From Gnetum montanum (Eukaryota > Streptophyta > Gnetopsida > Gnetales > Gnetaceae), in NCBI GenBank assembly GCA_015680685.1, contig MNCI01036589.1:371295-433294 (forward strand): a stretch of 62,000 bases of DNA. The letters are read 5' to 3'. Below are positions 10,959 through 22,929 of this stretch, piece by piece (within the stretch, counting starts at the first letter, position 1; each line of letters starts with the position of its first letter). The notes beneath the pieces were generated by a model. The model had not been told where the DNA came from and made no database searches. It saw nothing but the letters and a program-made list of their open reading frames with translations. The position numbers and the translations under genes were made by a program.

Positions 10959-10981
10959 CTGATGCAAACCGCGTCTCATCA

Positions 10982-12740
10982 GAGATGCTAAAAAAATAGG
11001 GACACACTGGTGTACCATGTAGTTGTTCATAACTATTTGTAGTTTGATTGCAAAGTAGGGATTGCAACAGAACCCACCATCAGATGTCATCATGGCATCC
11101 ATTGAGGTGATGCAAGTGTATTTTGAAGGCAACGACAAGTGCAGACGTTACAATCCACATCCACCATTTATCTTAAGGGTTTTACTAATACATGGATGCC
11201 TCACAATACTTTGATAGTTTTGTTTGTTAAATTAAAATGAAAAAAAATTCCTACCTTATTGTTAGCATTTGACAAATTAATCACGTGGCACCAAATCCAT
11301 TAATTTTCTAAAACCCATGGTTTTACCTCAACACCTTTACTTTTATTTACTTCAAAAGGGAATATTTCTATGAAAGAAGAGGTTTAGGAGATATGTATTT
11401 CTTTATTTTTTTATAAATTCCTTTGGTAATTTCCATGATATTTGTTGACAAGAAAATCCTTGGCAACCATAGCTCAAATTTCTAATAACTTCCTATGGAA
11501 GTTATAACTCCTTAGATGGTTAAGATTAAATATCTTAGATATTTGTTACTCCTCTCTTGATTATTATAACTACCCATAACCACTATAAAAGGGCTTCAAA
11601 AGTAGAAATAAAAAAGAAGGAAAGAAGCAAAAGAAGGAAGCTTTTTGGGAAGAAGAAATTTGAAGATTGCTTGTATGATGACTTGCTAAAGACATCATTT
11701 TGGCTACTTTGTTTTAATTCTATGAGTTCATTCTTTCTTATTTTCTTTTAGCTGCTTAACTAGTGGTTTAGGTAATATCATGCTTGGCATTTAAATTTGG
11801 GATTTTTATATCATTTTTATAGTTCTTTATTGCATGATAGTAGACTCTTATTAAGATTTACCATAGAAGAGCTCATGATGGAAAACCTCAAGAGCAATTT
11901 AATAGAGAATTTTATTATTATGCAATGTTTAAGGATGCTATTAGAATTATTGTAAGAGATCCTTTGCTGTAGACAAGCTAGTTGATCAATTTGATAGTCT
12001 AGAGGGTTTAAAAAACTCTTTGGTATTTTGATAGGACTGAAATAGTTTTTTGTATTTTTAAAGTATATTCCTTTGGTATTTCAATTAGAAATTGTCAAAT
12101 CTTTGAAAGCTTTGTTGTATGTAATCGTTGACAGCTATTATCTAGCCAAAATAAAGACTCGTACGTGTTGTTTTATGCAACAATTTTTGGTAGTATAGTA
12201 GGATTGTCTTTAAGAAATTGCTTGTTTAAGCCTAGAAATTTTTAACAATTCATAGATATTGAATTAGGGGTAACTTTATTGTGAAGTGTTTCCTCGTATC
12301 AATTTACCTTGCTTAAATATTTGAGATTTTTACACAAGTTTGCTTTTTTTTTTCTTTCTCTTTTCATTGAATCTTGATCTATTTTCAGTTTTCATGTGGA
12401 AATTTCTCTCTCTGGGGGAAATTAGGAGTAGATTGGCAGAGTTGTGCTTAAATGGTTTTTGCAAAAAAATTTTCATTACAAGTAGGTATTAGAAGGATGG
12501 TATAGACTAAGTGATTGAACAAAAGAGGAATCTCCAAAAACTCACTATATTTTACAAAGTTGGTTAAATCTCTTTCATGATAGCCGATTACAGTTTTATA
12601 TGCAACCCAACTATTTCAACATTCACAACAGCAAACACATACTCATGTTTAACTATTGAGTCTATTTGGAGGTATCTTGGCCTTGGTGTTGCTAGAGACT
12701 AGTGAGTACCTAAAGTCTGTTTGAGGCACTTGTTGGTAGT
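10982..12740. other. AT-rich stretch between E2 and E3
   Basis: No coding sequence recognised. A TATA-like CTATAAAAGGGC sits near 11583 in front of a 64-codon Lys-rich frame (11557-11751) that looks like chance. T-rich tracts occur near 12340 and 12600. It may be the host side of the E2 insertion (partner 1013-2606) plus the deleted 5' half of E3; the join is not visible. Confidence 0.45.
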
Positions 12741-15700
12741 ATGTCCCAAATGGTCTCCAACACAAACACATTCGAGGGCTCTTCAAACCAAATGTTGCCT
12801 CAAATATGCACTGTGATGTTAACTCATGCTGTCTCCAATTGGATCATGCTTGGCAACCTTCCCATGAAGATATTTGATCTAGGAAGTCCTCTTATTTACT
12901 TACAAATTACTGAACATGAGCCATGCAAGGCTCTTCTTGATTCAAATTCTAGTGTCAATCTCATCTCCCATGACATGTACTAGGCTTGGAACCTACCACG
13001 TCTCAAGAAGAGCAATATCCATTTAGAGTTGGCAGGCCAGTCAATCACTATTCCTTTGACATTATTGGAAAAGATTGTGACTATAGTCTATGGGTGGTCC
13101 TATCCTGCTAATTTTCTAGTGATCAAGGTAGAAATATGCAAATGCGACTTCCCCATCATTATGGGACATGCATGGTTAAGCATTGTAGATGCATGGGCAT
13201 CAGGGATCTCTCTTAAAAATATCCAAGGAGAACAAATTTGGACGACTTGAGAAGAAGTGAGTTCCATGCATCGCATATGGTAATAATGGGTACAATTGTG
13301 TGCAGAAAATCTAGTCCATTAAAAGTACATTCATTAAAGTATGAAATTAGTATGCACATGAAACCAATATCCAAAGGTGCCTATATGAAGTATCCACAAA
13401 ATAGGAGGGCATCCATTCGCTGATAGTTGACTCTAACAATAACACACTATGCATCAGACCTACTAAGTGCCTGACATGTGCTTATGTTGAGGGCATGGAT
13501 GAAATTAAGCAAGTTCATCACCAAATCTTTGATGATGAAGTTGATGTTACCTATTAAGGAGAGTTGGAAATCCCTAATCATTTCAAGATGGAGCCTCTAG
13601 AGTAAAAACTCTACTAGGTAGAATGGAGTATACATTTTAAAAAAATGGCAAGCTAGTTATAATCAATGCAAATCTTACTCCAAAAAAAAAGATAAGCTAT
13701 TTTAGGTGGTTAACAAATGGCCAACATCCTTTTCTTGGTCATATCCTAAATTGATTGGAATTGATCCAAGGATATGTCAGCATCATATCTGCACCAACCT
13801 GACCATGAAGCTAAGAAGGCAACCACAGAGGTGGCTAAATTCCAAGTTAAAGCAAATCATCAAAGAGAATAGAACAACTCCTCAAGGCGAGGTTCAACTA
13901 TCCCATCGCAGATAGTGAGTGGGTTAGCCCACTTGTAATTATGCTAAAGAAATATGGCAAGTGGCAGGTCTGCATTGACTTTAGGCTATTGAATGTGGTG
14001 ACATTTAAAGATCATTTTCAATTATCATTTGTGAACCAAGTATTGGACACCATATCTAGGCATTACTATTATAGCTTCTTGGATGGTTATAGTGGCTATA
14101 ACTAAATCTAGATTACACCAAAAGATTAAGCCAAAACAACATTCATGAGTACTTGGGGGACTTTTGCATATTGCAAGATGTTGTTCAGTCTGTGTAATGC
14201 CCCTGCAACATTTTAACACATGGTTCTCAATTTTTTCAATATCATATTGGTAGTGGGATAAAAGTATTTATGGATGACTTCTCTACCTATGGAGCTACAT
14301 TTAAGCAAGCCTTGGACCACCTTGAGCAAGTACTAAAAAGATTTGTTGAAACAAACCTTAGGTTCAATTGGCAGAAAATCCATTTAATGGTCCACGAGGG
14401 CATAGTACTAGGGCATAGAATTACTCAATTAGGGATTGAGGTAGACCCAAAAAAGCTAGGGATTATCCAAGGAATCACAAACCAACTAAAGATAGTCAAG
14501 GATGTTGGATCATTCCTTAGACACATTGGCTACTACCGATGGTTCATAGAGAATTTCTCTAAGATCACAAAGCTATTAGTCAAGCTTACAATGAAAGATG
14601 TTCCATTCATCTAGACTAAGGAATGTGAACATACATTGCAATAGCTAAAGGAAACATTTGTAGAAAATCCAATTCTATAGGCACCAAACTGGTCCAAACA
14701 ATTTCATATAATGACATATGCATCTAATTATGCCTTGGGAGTTGTGCTTATGCAGTTGGGTGATAAAAAATGTCCATATTACATCCACTGCATAAGCTGA
14801 AGCATTGTGGATGCATAATTGAATTACACCACAACTAAGAAAGAACTAATAGTAGTGGTGTATGCTCTTGAAAAGTTTAGGTACTCTGTGGTTGGCTATA
14901 AATTGTTTATGCACACAGATCATAGTGGCATTTGCTTTCTAATGAATAAGCCAACAGTAAGCCCCCGTATCATATGGTAGCTCATGATCTTTCAAAAATT
15001 CAATTTCATAATGGGAGATTGAAAAGGGATTGAGAATGTGATTGTTGACCATCTCTCTCAGTTAAGATGGGATAACAAAGAGGAGGAGAACCCACTCTTT
15101 AATTAATTTCCAGAAAAACTCTTCTTTACAAGAGCGGTAAATGACCAAGTTCCCATTGAATTAAAATGCTATGATGGCATGCTCACTTACCTTCTCACTC
15201 AAGAGATGCCATAAGATATGGACATTAGGAAGAAACTGCAGTTTCTTCATTGGACTAAGTACTTCATGGAAATTAACAGATATCTTTACAAGGTGTGTAT
15301 CGATGGCCAAGTTGGTTGGTGTGTCCTTGATGCAAATCAATTGCATGTTCTCCACGATGCTCACGAAGGCCCTTATAGAGGCCATTATGCAGGGAGATGC
15401 ATGACCATAAAAATCCTGATGGCAAGATACTATTGTCCTACATTCTTTAAGGATTCCCACTAGTTTGTCCAATCCTATGAATGGTATCAATGAGATGGTG
15501 GGATGATTTCTTGAATGGATGATCCACAACAGTGGATTCAACCATTAGAGTCCTTTAACATATGGGGAATAAACTTCATGAGTCCCATCACACCCATGTC
15601 CAATGGAAAGGCATACATAATTGTGATAATCGACTACTACACCAAATGGGCCAAATCAACAGTTGTCATTAATTGTACATATCCACTCCTACTTGATTTG

Positions 15701-16514
15701 TATAACAACACATTGTAAACAAGTTTACTATGCCATGTGCACTGATTTCTGACAATGGAAACCATTTTATAGCTGTCACCTTTTGGAAGTTGATGCAACG
15801 CTTGGGGGTTGAACATAAATTAACAACACCATATCACCCCCAAGCCAATAGTCCAGCAGAAGTTACCAATAGCGAGAACACAAAGATCCTAACAAGAACT
15901 ATAAGCAAATATAGGAGAGACTAGAACACAAAACTCAACGGTGCCCTCTAGGCCTACTGCTCAACATGGAAACTCCCTATAGGCTACTCTTCCTATGAGC
16001 GGGTGTATGGAAAACTTCCAACACTTCCAATCTAATATGAGCTCCATACACTTTGAACACCTTGTGACTTGAACCTTAACTTGAGCCTAGCACAAAGAGA
16101 AATATTAATAAACCTAAATTTACTAGATGAAAATCAATTAGTGGCCTTATCTTTAAATAAAGTGCACAAGGCATACAACAAGAAGTGTAATGACCTTAGA
16201 ATACAAAAAGAAAAATTTCAACCTAGAGATAAGGTTCTCTACTAGAACCTCACACATGTACCTCAAAAAAAAAGTTCCAAATGTTGTGGGAGGGGCCTTA
16301 TATAATTGAAAAAACCTCTTCTTCTGGGGCCATGTTAATCTACAAACCTAAGAGCACAAATAAAAATAAGTTGATCAACATCCAACAAGTGAAACCTTTC
16401 CTTGAGCTAAAGCAAGCTAGTGTGACTAATACCTCATCAGATGAACAACCACACTCTATATTCAACACCTCCTCCTTTCAACTTTGTTGTGGGGGAGATG
16501 GCTATTTGTGCTAA
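12741..16514 (+). pseudogene. E3: pol remnant (PR-RT-RH-IN)
   Basis: Protease at 12800-13236 has the active-site region as LLDSNSSVNLIS, so the Gly of DSG reads Asn. Reverse transcriptase at about 13860-14620 includes FKDHFQLSFVNQVLDTIS and the catalytic box in a WMDDFSTYGATFKQALDHLE context (14265 on). RNase H follows at 14620-15060 (YTTTKKELIVVVYALEKF). Integrase spans about 15160-15930; the zinc-finger cysteines are lost, the first core Asp is Asn (WGINFMSPITP), while SDNG and the PAEVTN glutamate remain. The tail QQVKPFLE ends in TAA at 16512-16514. Several frameshifts and many stops make it non-functional. Confidence 0.85.
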
Positions 16515-17102
16515 TCATACACATGGCTCCTTAATTTTTCACTTTTCTTGTTGTTTTACACTTGATTTTTTTACCCCTTTTTGGTTTTTCACTTTATTGA
16601 TTTTCTTGATTTTTTGTTTTACAACATCGTTACTATGTTTTATCTTTCTTGAATATTTTATAATTTCTTATATATTTTACTTTATTTTTGTGTAACATTT
16701 CATTATTTTTGCTAATAAAAGTGCTTTATTATCATAAGACAGAGCCAATGTTTTGATTGTTAATGTCAGGTTTCTATTTTTGAATTTTGATGTTTAATGA
16801 CTAAGACATGGTTTATTTTTCATAGAAAAAGTAGTGAATCCAAGTCATCCACCCATCCACAAACTCTATGGTCTTCCTTATTTTAGAAGTTTGAGGTCCT
16901 TTCATTAAATAAACTTCTAATAAATTTTTGACCTTAGTAGTTTTTGGAATTGGGAAGGATTCAAAGGTTTTCATAGGATGTGACTTCAAGGAAACTCAAT
17001 TATCTTTATACTCTTCTACTTGCTTGAGTGCAGGGGTGTTTTCATAGACTTCTTACCATTCTATGTCGACCAATAACATGAAGTTAAATTAAGTCTCTAC
17101 AT

Positions 17103-17156
17103 GGTGTGGTTTCCATCCTAAAAAAGATAAAATAAGATGGGAATTCAAAGCACAAC
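17103..17156 (+). other. E3: spacer hairpin with covarying stem
   Basis: TTTCCATC (17110-17117) can pair with GATGGGAA (17136-17143), one G.T wobble, across an A-rich loop, followed by TTCAAAGCAC. The same fold occurs twice each in E5 and E6 with changed but still complementary arms. Confidence 0.5.
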
Positions 17157-17654
17157 CCTTAGACAAATAAATGGGCTACAAGCATTGGTTATGGGACTAG
17201 AAAGACATGTTACCCATGCCCAAAGGTTTTCTCTAACTAAGGTCCTCTCTTACTTCTTATTTCTCTTTTCTTCTCTTTATGGAATGGTGGTTGTCTTGTG
17301 GGAGCACTCTTGTATCTTGAGGCGGTGGATCAGTCTTGGAGTGGTGATGTGAAGTCACTGAAAGTAGTTGGTTTTGATCTGAACTAAGGATGGATCTTCT
17401 TGGTCATGTTTAAACACAAACACCACAAGGGACTTCTTATGACCTCAATTCAGGATTCTATTCCACCTTCTTCATCATACATCTATGTGGCTTGTAACTC
17501 ACATCACTTTTAGTTTTCATGTTATGCTCAATGTCTTAGTTTGACATGGTGGAATTCTTGGATGGCTTCTTTTAGATTGGCCCTTAACTTTTCATAACCA
17601 TTAATCGACCATAGACTCCTTAGTTGCGGTTATGCAAGGGAAAAAAGGGCATGT

Positions 17655-17685
17655 GCCTACTATGGGGAGGACCCACTTGCATATC
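17655..17685 (+). other. E3: conserved GGGGAGGACCCACTTGC block
   Basis: GCCTACTATGGGGAGGACCC followed by ACTTGCATATC. Near-identical in E5 and E6 and recognisable in E2 and E7. The flanking spacer is far less conserved. Confidence 0.55.
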
Positions 17686-17959
17686 TCTTAGTTTGGATAG
17701 TTAAGCTCTTTACCTTAGACATTACTGCAATCATATATTTCACATGCGCCATCATGCATCTAGCTTTGCACTCCTTCAACTTTCATAAAATTTCATTCTC
17801 CAACCGTTTTCTCAATTTTCTGAATTCTCTGAACTCCAGCATACTTTTCTACTATTTTAATCATGTTCATGGCTTTTTGGGCTTCCATTTAACTCCCATT
17901 TCACTCAAAAACTCATTGTATTTTCAAAGTTTTCCCAAAGTTAATGGTGATCAACAACT

Positions 17960-18045
17960 ATGTCAACTACGCCACACAGCTAACCCCATCAATGAGGCCT
18001 CATCCACTAGACAGCATTGATGCAACACAAAAAAATATATAAACA
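17960..18045 (+). promoter_or_regulatory. E3: internal promoter-like cassette upstream of ORF3
   Basis: Motifs of the CATCAATGAGGCCTCATCCACTAG kind (17986-18010, quoted in part) and GCATTGATGC are followed by ATATATAAAC (18036-18044). The same words occur in this element's LTR U3 (ACGAGGCCTCATCGACTAGG near 21545, and GCATTGATG), again just upstream of a TATA box. The ORF3 start lies about 450 bp downstream. Confidence 0.55.
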
Positions 18046-18250
18046 CAACCAAACACTTTGAAATTTTTATCATTTACTTCATGACAAGAGAAGAGTTTCT
18101 GCCATTTTTCAAAGCTCAAAGCCTTCCAAAGCCCATAACGTTCCAACTATTTTTCCACATCACTGTATTCTTTGATCCTATAGCTACCAGCAGTAAGCTC
18201 TTAGTTGTGGGTCCACAATCCTTAAGGTTTCTAATGAAAATTTTTTCCCT

Positions 18251-18307
18251 AAAGGGTTAATAAATACAATGGTATTAAACCATATAGTTTTAAGAGTTTA
18301 ACCCTTT
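18251..18307 (+). other. E3: GGGTTAA hairpin in ORF3 leader
   Basis: AAAGGGTTAA (18251-18260) and TTAACCCTTT (18298-18307) form a perfect 10-bp inverted repeat. E6 has the 7-bp core of the same stem at the same place (41903-41951). Confidence 0.4.
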
Positions 18308-18492
18308 CAACATCCTCTAGCATAACTATAATCACTTATTAACATCAAAATACAAGTAAACTAATGATTAAAATTGATCAAATTAGCCATAATTACAACT
18401 TAGCGAAGTGCAACTTTTCGAACAAGATAAGGTATCCCGATTGTTTCATGTTACAAAATAATTGCTAACACATGGTCATGTTGGGATTATAG

Positions 18493-21294
18493 ATAACACC
18501 AAGACTAAAATGGCTGTAGTAGGGAGGACCACATCAACAAAGGGAGAAATGACTTAAAGCTAGAAGGGGCCAACAAGAACAAGTCCAAGAATAGGTAGAA
18601 GAAATTCATGCAACGGGACCTCTTCAAGAGAGGCCCAAAGTGGAATCTGTTTGATAGATTCCTAAGGAAGAGGCTATAATAGAACAATCATAGCAAGGAG
18701 AGGCACTAGAACATGTACCAATACTTGAGGTCATGCTGACATAAGCCTGCCTCAACATAATCAAGCCCTATGATGTCCAACGCTCAATTCTCTAGGAACT
18801 AAACTTTAGGCCATTCTTAGAGAATGCTCCAGTGGAGGTAAAGGCATAGTTGCAAACCTCTCCCATGTGACCAATCATCACTTCCATTGGGAAGTGGTAC
18901 ATGGGAGAGATATACCTCTTCTGGAACAATAGAAGGGTAGGTTCCACTGTGAAGATCAAAGACATTTAGGTGTCCTACTTAGCTAACGCCATCATATAGG
19001 CTCTTAGGTTGCCTGATTTTGGAACACAATTGGTAGAACTTTCTAACCAAGTTGATTCAAAGGAAAAAAAAGGAGTTGACCTAGTGATGTTACAGGGTTG
19101 GCCGCAAGGAGTTTGACGTGCTCACATCGATGGAGTGCATATACTTTAAGATAGAAACCTATCACCTCAATTTGATGATGAGGCCCAATAAGGAGACTAT
19201 CTTCTCCACCTAAGCATGTGCCACACTAAGCTAGAAATTTCCAGAAAACCTTCCAAATTAATCTATCTAGAGATAGAAAATAATTTTAAAGAGAATGAAT
19301 GTGGAAGGAAAACCTTGCCCTTTTCATGCCTTATATGAAAAACTTTGCAAAAGGATAAGGATAGTCTGCTATATCAATGACACAATTAGGCATACTTCCA
19401 TTACCTCTTGGTCTGAAATGATGAAGGATAAGATGCCTATTGTGTCTAAAGAAGAGGAGTAGCATTCGCCACCTCCACCACCTATTGAGGAAATAATGCC
19501 AGAAACCCACGCTACCATTAAGTGCCTACGTGAAATCCAAGAGTAGCTCTTGTAATAGTAAGAACAATAAGCAAGAAGAGTGGTGGGGATCCATCTATGT
19601 ATCAACTTGTGATGAGTCACCTTAATGAAGTATCTTAAATAATTAGTCATATGGAGGAAGGTGGACCAATATTTTTAGCCCAATAAATGTGGCTATCCAC
19701 AAGATCGAATCCCAGTGATCGAGAGGTGATAGTGTCCCTCTCACAACATCATTTATTCTGAGAAAACTTTGGGAATGTTGCCTCCTTTTCGATGTGCTTG
19801 GAGGAGGTCAAGGAGGCAACTATATTGGTGATGCAGCACCAAGGGTAGGAGACAGCTACAAAAGTGATTGTTGATAGAATCACTGAAGCATTTAACACAT
19901 ATGAAACATCTGTACTATATGTCTCTACACTTAGAGATGTGTAGACATTCACAAGAACTTTTAGTGGAAAATTGAGTGCAACCTAGCATGAAGAGTTACT
20001 AGACCGACTGGTGGGAACATCTTTGATTTTTTTAATAACATTACTATAATCCAATCAGAGCTACTTTAAGCAAAGGACAAATGTATCATCTTAGAAGGGC
20101 AACTTGAAATTGCTCAAGCACAAAAAAAATTCTTGGCCATGAATTACATGCTTGTTTTGCTGATCCTGCACTTCTCAACCCCACAATAACAAGAGATAAA
20201 GCTTTTCAATAGCTTTAGAAGTGATTAAGACAAGTTGAGGAGGGAATGGTGGTGACCATATTTAACCAATCCGTAGCCAAAGAAAACACCTATTCAATTG
20301 AAAATGGCTTGGTTTAGATGCACCAAAAAATGAAATATTGACCGCAAAAAACCATTTGTTGTGGAATGTTGATGTCCAAAAATAATAGATGCAAGAATTC
20401 ATCCATCAATAGTAGGAGTAGCTAGCTAGAGTGAACATGGAATTAAGGAAATTGGTAGTATAGAATCACAATATCTCTATGAAGGAAGTCTATGCCTTAC
20501 ACCATAAATTTGCCACTGAAATTACCACCTAGAAAAATGAGGCTCTCAAATTTGAGTAAAAAATTACTACAAAGACTAGGTTGGCTTGCAGAAGGAGGTG
20601 AATGAGAAACATATCCAAGTGGCTAAGGTGAAAGTAAATGATGCCCTCTAGCAAGGAAGAAATATGTGGCAACCTATCGTTAATGGGATATATGCCTATA
20701 AGAAAGAAGACATTTGCATGAAGGAGTTGCAAATTAAAGAAATGACAAAATATATGGAACTAACCAATCTTTGCTACAAAAATCTGGCAATAGTCAGAAC
20801 TTAAAAATCATGTGTCTAACTTGTACTTGTTGTATGAGGTCAAGTCCAAGCACCACAAGGACACCAAGCAAAATCTTGTAATGGCAAACACTGAACTTGA
20901 ATTTCTTAAGGTACGATTTACCAATCAATGATCAACTACTAATAACCTAGCTAGGAGAATGAATGATTACTAGGAATTACCAAATGTAATCAGGGCATTC
21001 GACATCAACCACAAACAATTTGTTGCCTAGTTCTTCAATGCTAAGGAACTGTTCTCAGGAATTTCCTATCCTTGGGATGTGCCCATTCCAGCCAACATTG
21101 GCGAAGTTGCATGGACCATGCATAATCCCAGGAGTAAGGAGTCGAAAATGAAAGCATTTTTGGATGCTTTTCATATCCCACCAAAAGTTACATCAACAAC
21201 AAGATAGCCACAACAGGTTCAACCACCACATGTGCCTAAGGCTGGAGAAGGTCCATTGGAGCCTTAGGAGCCTCCACCACCTGGGATCATGTGA
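18493..21294 (+). pseudogene. E3: ORF3, start lost, many stops
   Basis: The start codon reads ATA (18493-18495) where E6 and E2 have ATG, in the context GGGATTATAGAT. Start and TGA stop (21292-21294) are in the same frame, 933 codons apart, but stop codons are frequent. Recognisable parts: WYMGEIYLFWNNRRVGSTVKI in the globular N-half (quoted in pieces elsewhere), a heptad-rich second half, and a C-terminal block FSGISYPWDVPIPANIGEVA-like. The 3' neighbour is the polypurine tract and LTR, so ORF3 is the last gene of the element. No membrane segment is evident. Stops read mostly as decayed Gln, Trp or Arg codons. Confidence 0.7.
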
Positions 21295-21518
21295 TCTTTT
21301 CAATTATCTTTACACCATTAGAGGACATGTTGTCTATTTTTTGTTGGTATTTAATTTTGTGTCGTGAACACCACAAAGTTATAATTTTGTTGATTTGTAC
21401 ACCTAGGCACTTAGTTTTATCATGATATTTTTGTTGTGTCATGTGCCAATCAATAATCCCATACCTTCCCAATTTTGTAAATAACTCAAGGATGAGTTTT
21501 CATTCAATCATAGGGTTA
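21295..21518 (+). other. E3: 3' untranslated stretch and polypurine tract
   Basis: About 220 bp between the ORF3 stop and the LTR. It ends AAGGATGAGTTTTCATTCAA then CATAGGGTTA (21509-21518), a decayed polypurine tract immediately before TGATGAG. Confidence 0.65.
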
Positions 21519-21537
21519 TGATGAGTCACAGATTAGT

Positions 21538-21634
21538 CACATCAACGAGGCCTCATCGACTAGGCCCTATCAATGCATTATTTGATGCATTGATGTGGCC
21601 CCATTGACACAAGGCTTATTCTTGCTATAAATAT
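21538..21634 (+). promoter_or_regulatory. E3 LTR: U3 array (CATCGAC/GGCCCC class) plus TATA
   Basis: CATCAACGAGGCC, CATCGACTAGGCCC, CATTGATGTGGCCCC and ATTGACACAAGG follow each other at about 20-30 bp intervals, then GCTATAAATATG (21625-21634). Confidence 0.65.
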
Positions 21635-21724
21635 GTGCCAACCCGGTGTGTTTAGACATCATCTTGGTCATAAGTTAAAATATGTTCCTGAGTGCCCACA
21701 GTAGGAGTCATTGAGTGTATAGAG

Positions 21725-21778
21725 CTTTATTCGAGCACTATTGTACCTGAGCACAATAGTGTGTTTGACAATAAAGAT
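21725..21778 (+). promoter_or_regulatory. E3 LTR: R-region hairpin with AATAAA
   Basis: Outer arms CTTTATT / AATAAAG; inner arms CACTATTGT (21736-21744) / ACAATAGTG (21753-21761), perfectly complementary. E6 has CATTGTTGT / ACAACAGTG at the same place, a compensatory A-T to G-C change. Confidence 0.6.
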
Positions 21779-22723
21779 GAGCTGCTTGATAAACCTTACA
21801 GCATTTTGGATAGCTTAAATGTTTTATTCATGTAATTAATGTGTTTAGTTATTCATTCAATGTTCTTTAGTAATTAATCTAATTAAGTAATTAAGCAAGA
21901 TATGCTAAATAGAAATTAAGTAAACACATAAGTACAATAGCTTTAAACATGCGTATGACATTTGGTAATCCCAACAACACTTAATGCTTGGTAACCCAGT
22001 AATGTTATATGTGTTTAGGATGTGTATGGAAAGTGGGATCAGATACTTATGTTAGGATTAGTTGAACAATAGTTATCCAATCAAATTAAAGTAGACATCA
22101 AATTACTTTATTCTCTATCCTATTTATTTCAAGCACCCAAATCATAAAATATAAAATAATAAAAATCATTTGTCTTAGTTACACTTAAATCATACCCTTA
22201 AGCTTCAGAAGTGTAGTTGGGAAGACAACAAACATACTCAACATCCAATTTACTTCCTAGAGAACTAGTGCATCAAAAGATTATAAAGTCCAAAAAATTC
22301 GATCATATCGCACATGAATGCTCTGTGATTTATATAGTTGAGTGTAGGGGTACTCGACTGCTCATCACCTAGCTTGTGTATTATTTTATCTTTGCTTGAA
22401 GGGGTTGTAAGTATGTCTTCTAAGAGAACCACACTTTGCATCTAGCCTTTCAAGACTCTTAGGACTCCTATGGGATACCAAGCTTAGATATTTTTTTTCC
22501 TTATGAAGAGTGCGCAACATTTGAGAATCTACCACATTGGTATCATCAACCATAGCTTTTAATTCATAATGGATTATAAGGTGATGAACTTTATCACATA
22601 TATTAGTGAGCTTTTTTCATTTAAGAAATTGGATATATTTTCAGTATTGTCATTTACATCTTACTTATTAATTTATAATTGGTTCATCTCCCCTTCCTCC
22701 TTTTTGAGTTAAGTGATTCATAG

Positions 22724-22740
22724 TGGTATCAAAAGTTGGT
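22724..22740 (+). other. E4: possible primer-binding site (tRNA-iMet type)
   Basis: TGGTATCAAAAGTTGGT resembles the common plant iMet primer site beginning TGGTATCAGAGC. It follows a CA at 22719-22720 by three bases. Degenerate, so only suggestive; it would make 22368-22720 a partial LTR. Confidence 0.35.
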
Positions 22741-22929
22741 ATCGCTATGGATCTAACTAAGATTATTTTTATTTGTGACTTGCTAGTACTGTAGTTAGTA
22801 GAAAAGGCTCAAAGCTTTCTAAGTTTGGCACGTTAGTACCATAGTATGATGGAATATTTTTCTTGGATAGCATCTCCTTTGATTCATTTGTTGAGGAAGG
22901 TAACCTAGTTTGTTTAGAGCCTAGCCTAT

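Larger units (their letters stand above)
2607..10981 (-). mobile_element. E2: pol-less Athila/Tat-like LTR retrotransposon (LTR-gag-ORF3-LTR)
   Basis: On the minus strand the order is 5' LTR (10981-10053), tRNA-Asp primer site, gag (9920-7938), about 1.9 kb of non-coding spacer, ORF3 (6079-3324), polypurine tract and 3' LTR (3151-2607). No protease, reverse transcriptase, RNase H or integrase is found in any frame between gag and ORF3. Gag ends in a natural-looking stop at the same place as in E7, so loss of pol is a family trait. This copy is the least decayed: CpG-rich palindromes persist in the LTR, gag has only three stops, and ORF3 has a few stops and one frameshift. Terminal duplications were not found. 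Mobility would need enzymes from a relative such as E6. Confidence 0.85.
10053..10981 (-). repeat. E2: 5' LTR (contains assembly gap)
   Basis: On the minus strand it runs from TGATGAGACGC (10981) to CTCATCA (10053), giving the usual TG..CA ends, about 930 bp including 228 N. U3 has GATATCGC palindromes and a TATA box. R and its AATAAA hairpin fall in the gap but can be read in the 3' LTR. U5 has a four-unit tandem of a CTTGGTAACCCAGTGG motif and the shared end GTGTAGGGGTACC. Confidence 0.85.
16515..18492 (+). other. E3: spacer between pol and ORF3
   Basis: Non-coding, T-rich at its start, and co-linear with the E5 and E6 spacers. It contains, in order, the structured hairpin (17103), the GGGGAGGA block (17655), the internal promoter cassette (17960), a polypurine-like TTAGTTGTGGGTCC (18201) and a GGGTTAA hairpin (18251). 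Just inside the pol end, GTGGGGGAGATG (16489-16500) is another purine tract, shared with E5 and E6. Confidence 0.6.
12741..22367 (+). mobile_element. E3: 5'-truncated Athila/Tat-like element with pol and ORF3
   Basis: Order: end of gag/protease from about 12741, reverse transcriptase, RNase H, integrase (to 16514), 2 kb spacer, ORF3 (18493-21294), polypurine tract, 3' LTR (21519-22367). The 5' LTR, primer site and nearly all of gag are missing. LTR class is CATCGAC/GGCCCC, as in E6, and the two are co-linear throughout. All coding parts are heavily broken. The LTR end is followed directly by E4 sequence, so E3 either inserted into E4 or was joined to it by deletion. Confidence 0.85.
21519..22367 (+). 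repeat. E3: 3' LTR
   Basis: 849 bp from TGATGAGTCAC to CTCATCA. U3 has the CATCGAC/GGCCCC array and TATA, R has the AATAAA hairpin, U5 has two GGTAA(C/T)CC(A)CAG-type motifs, and the end is GTGTAGGGGTAC. No matching 5' LTR is present because the element is truncated, so its age cannot be judged from LTR divergence. Confidence 0.85.

Noticed and set aside
1-12740. E1 and E3 as one element split by E2
   Set aside because: Their gag tails appear to overlap in homology (both contain the CTCCAACAC stretch), so they are more likely separate copies; not fully excluded.
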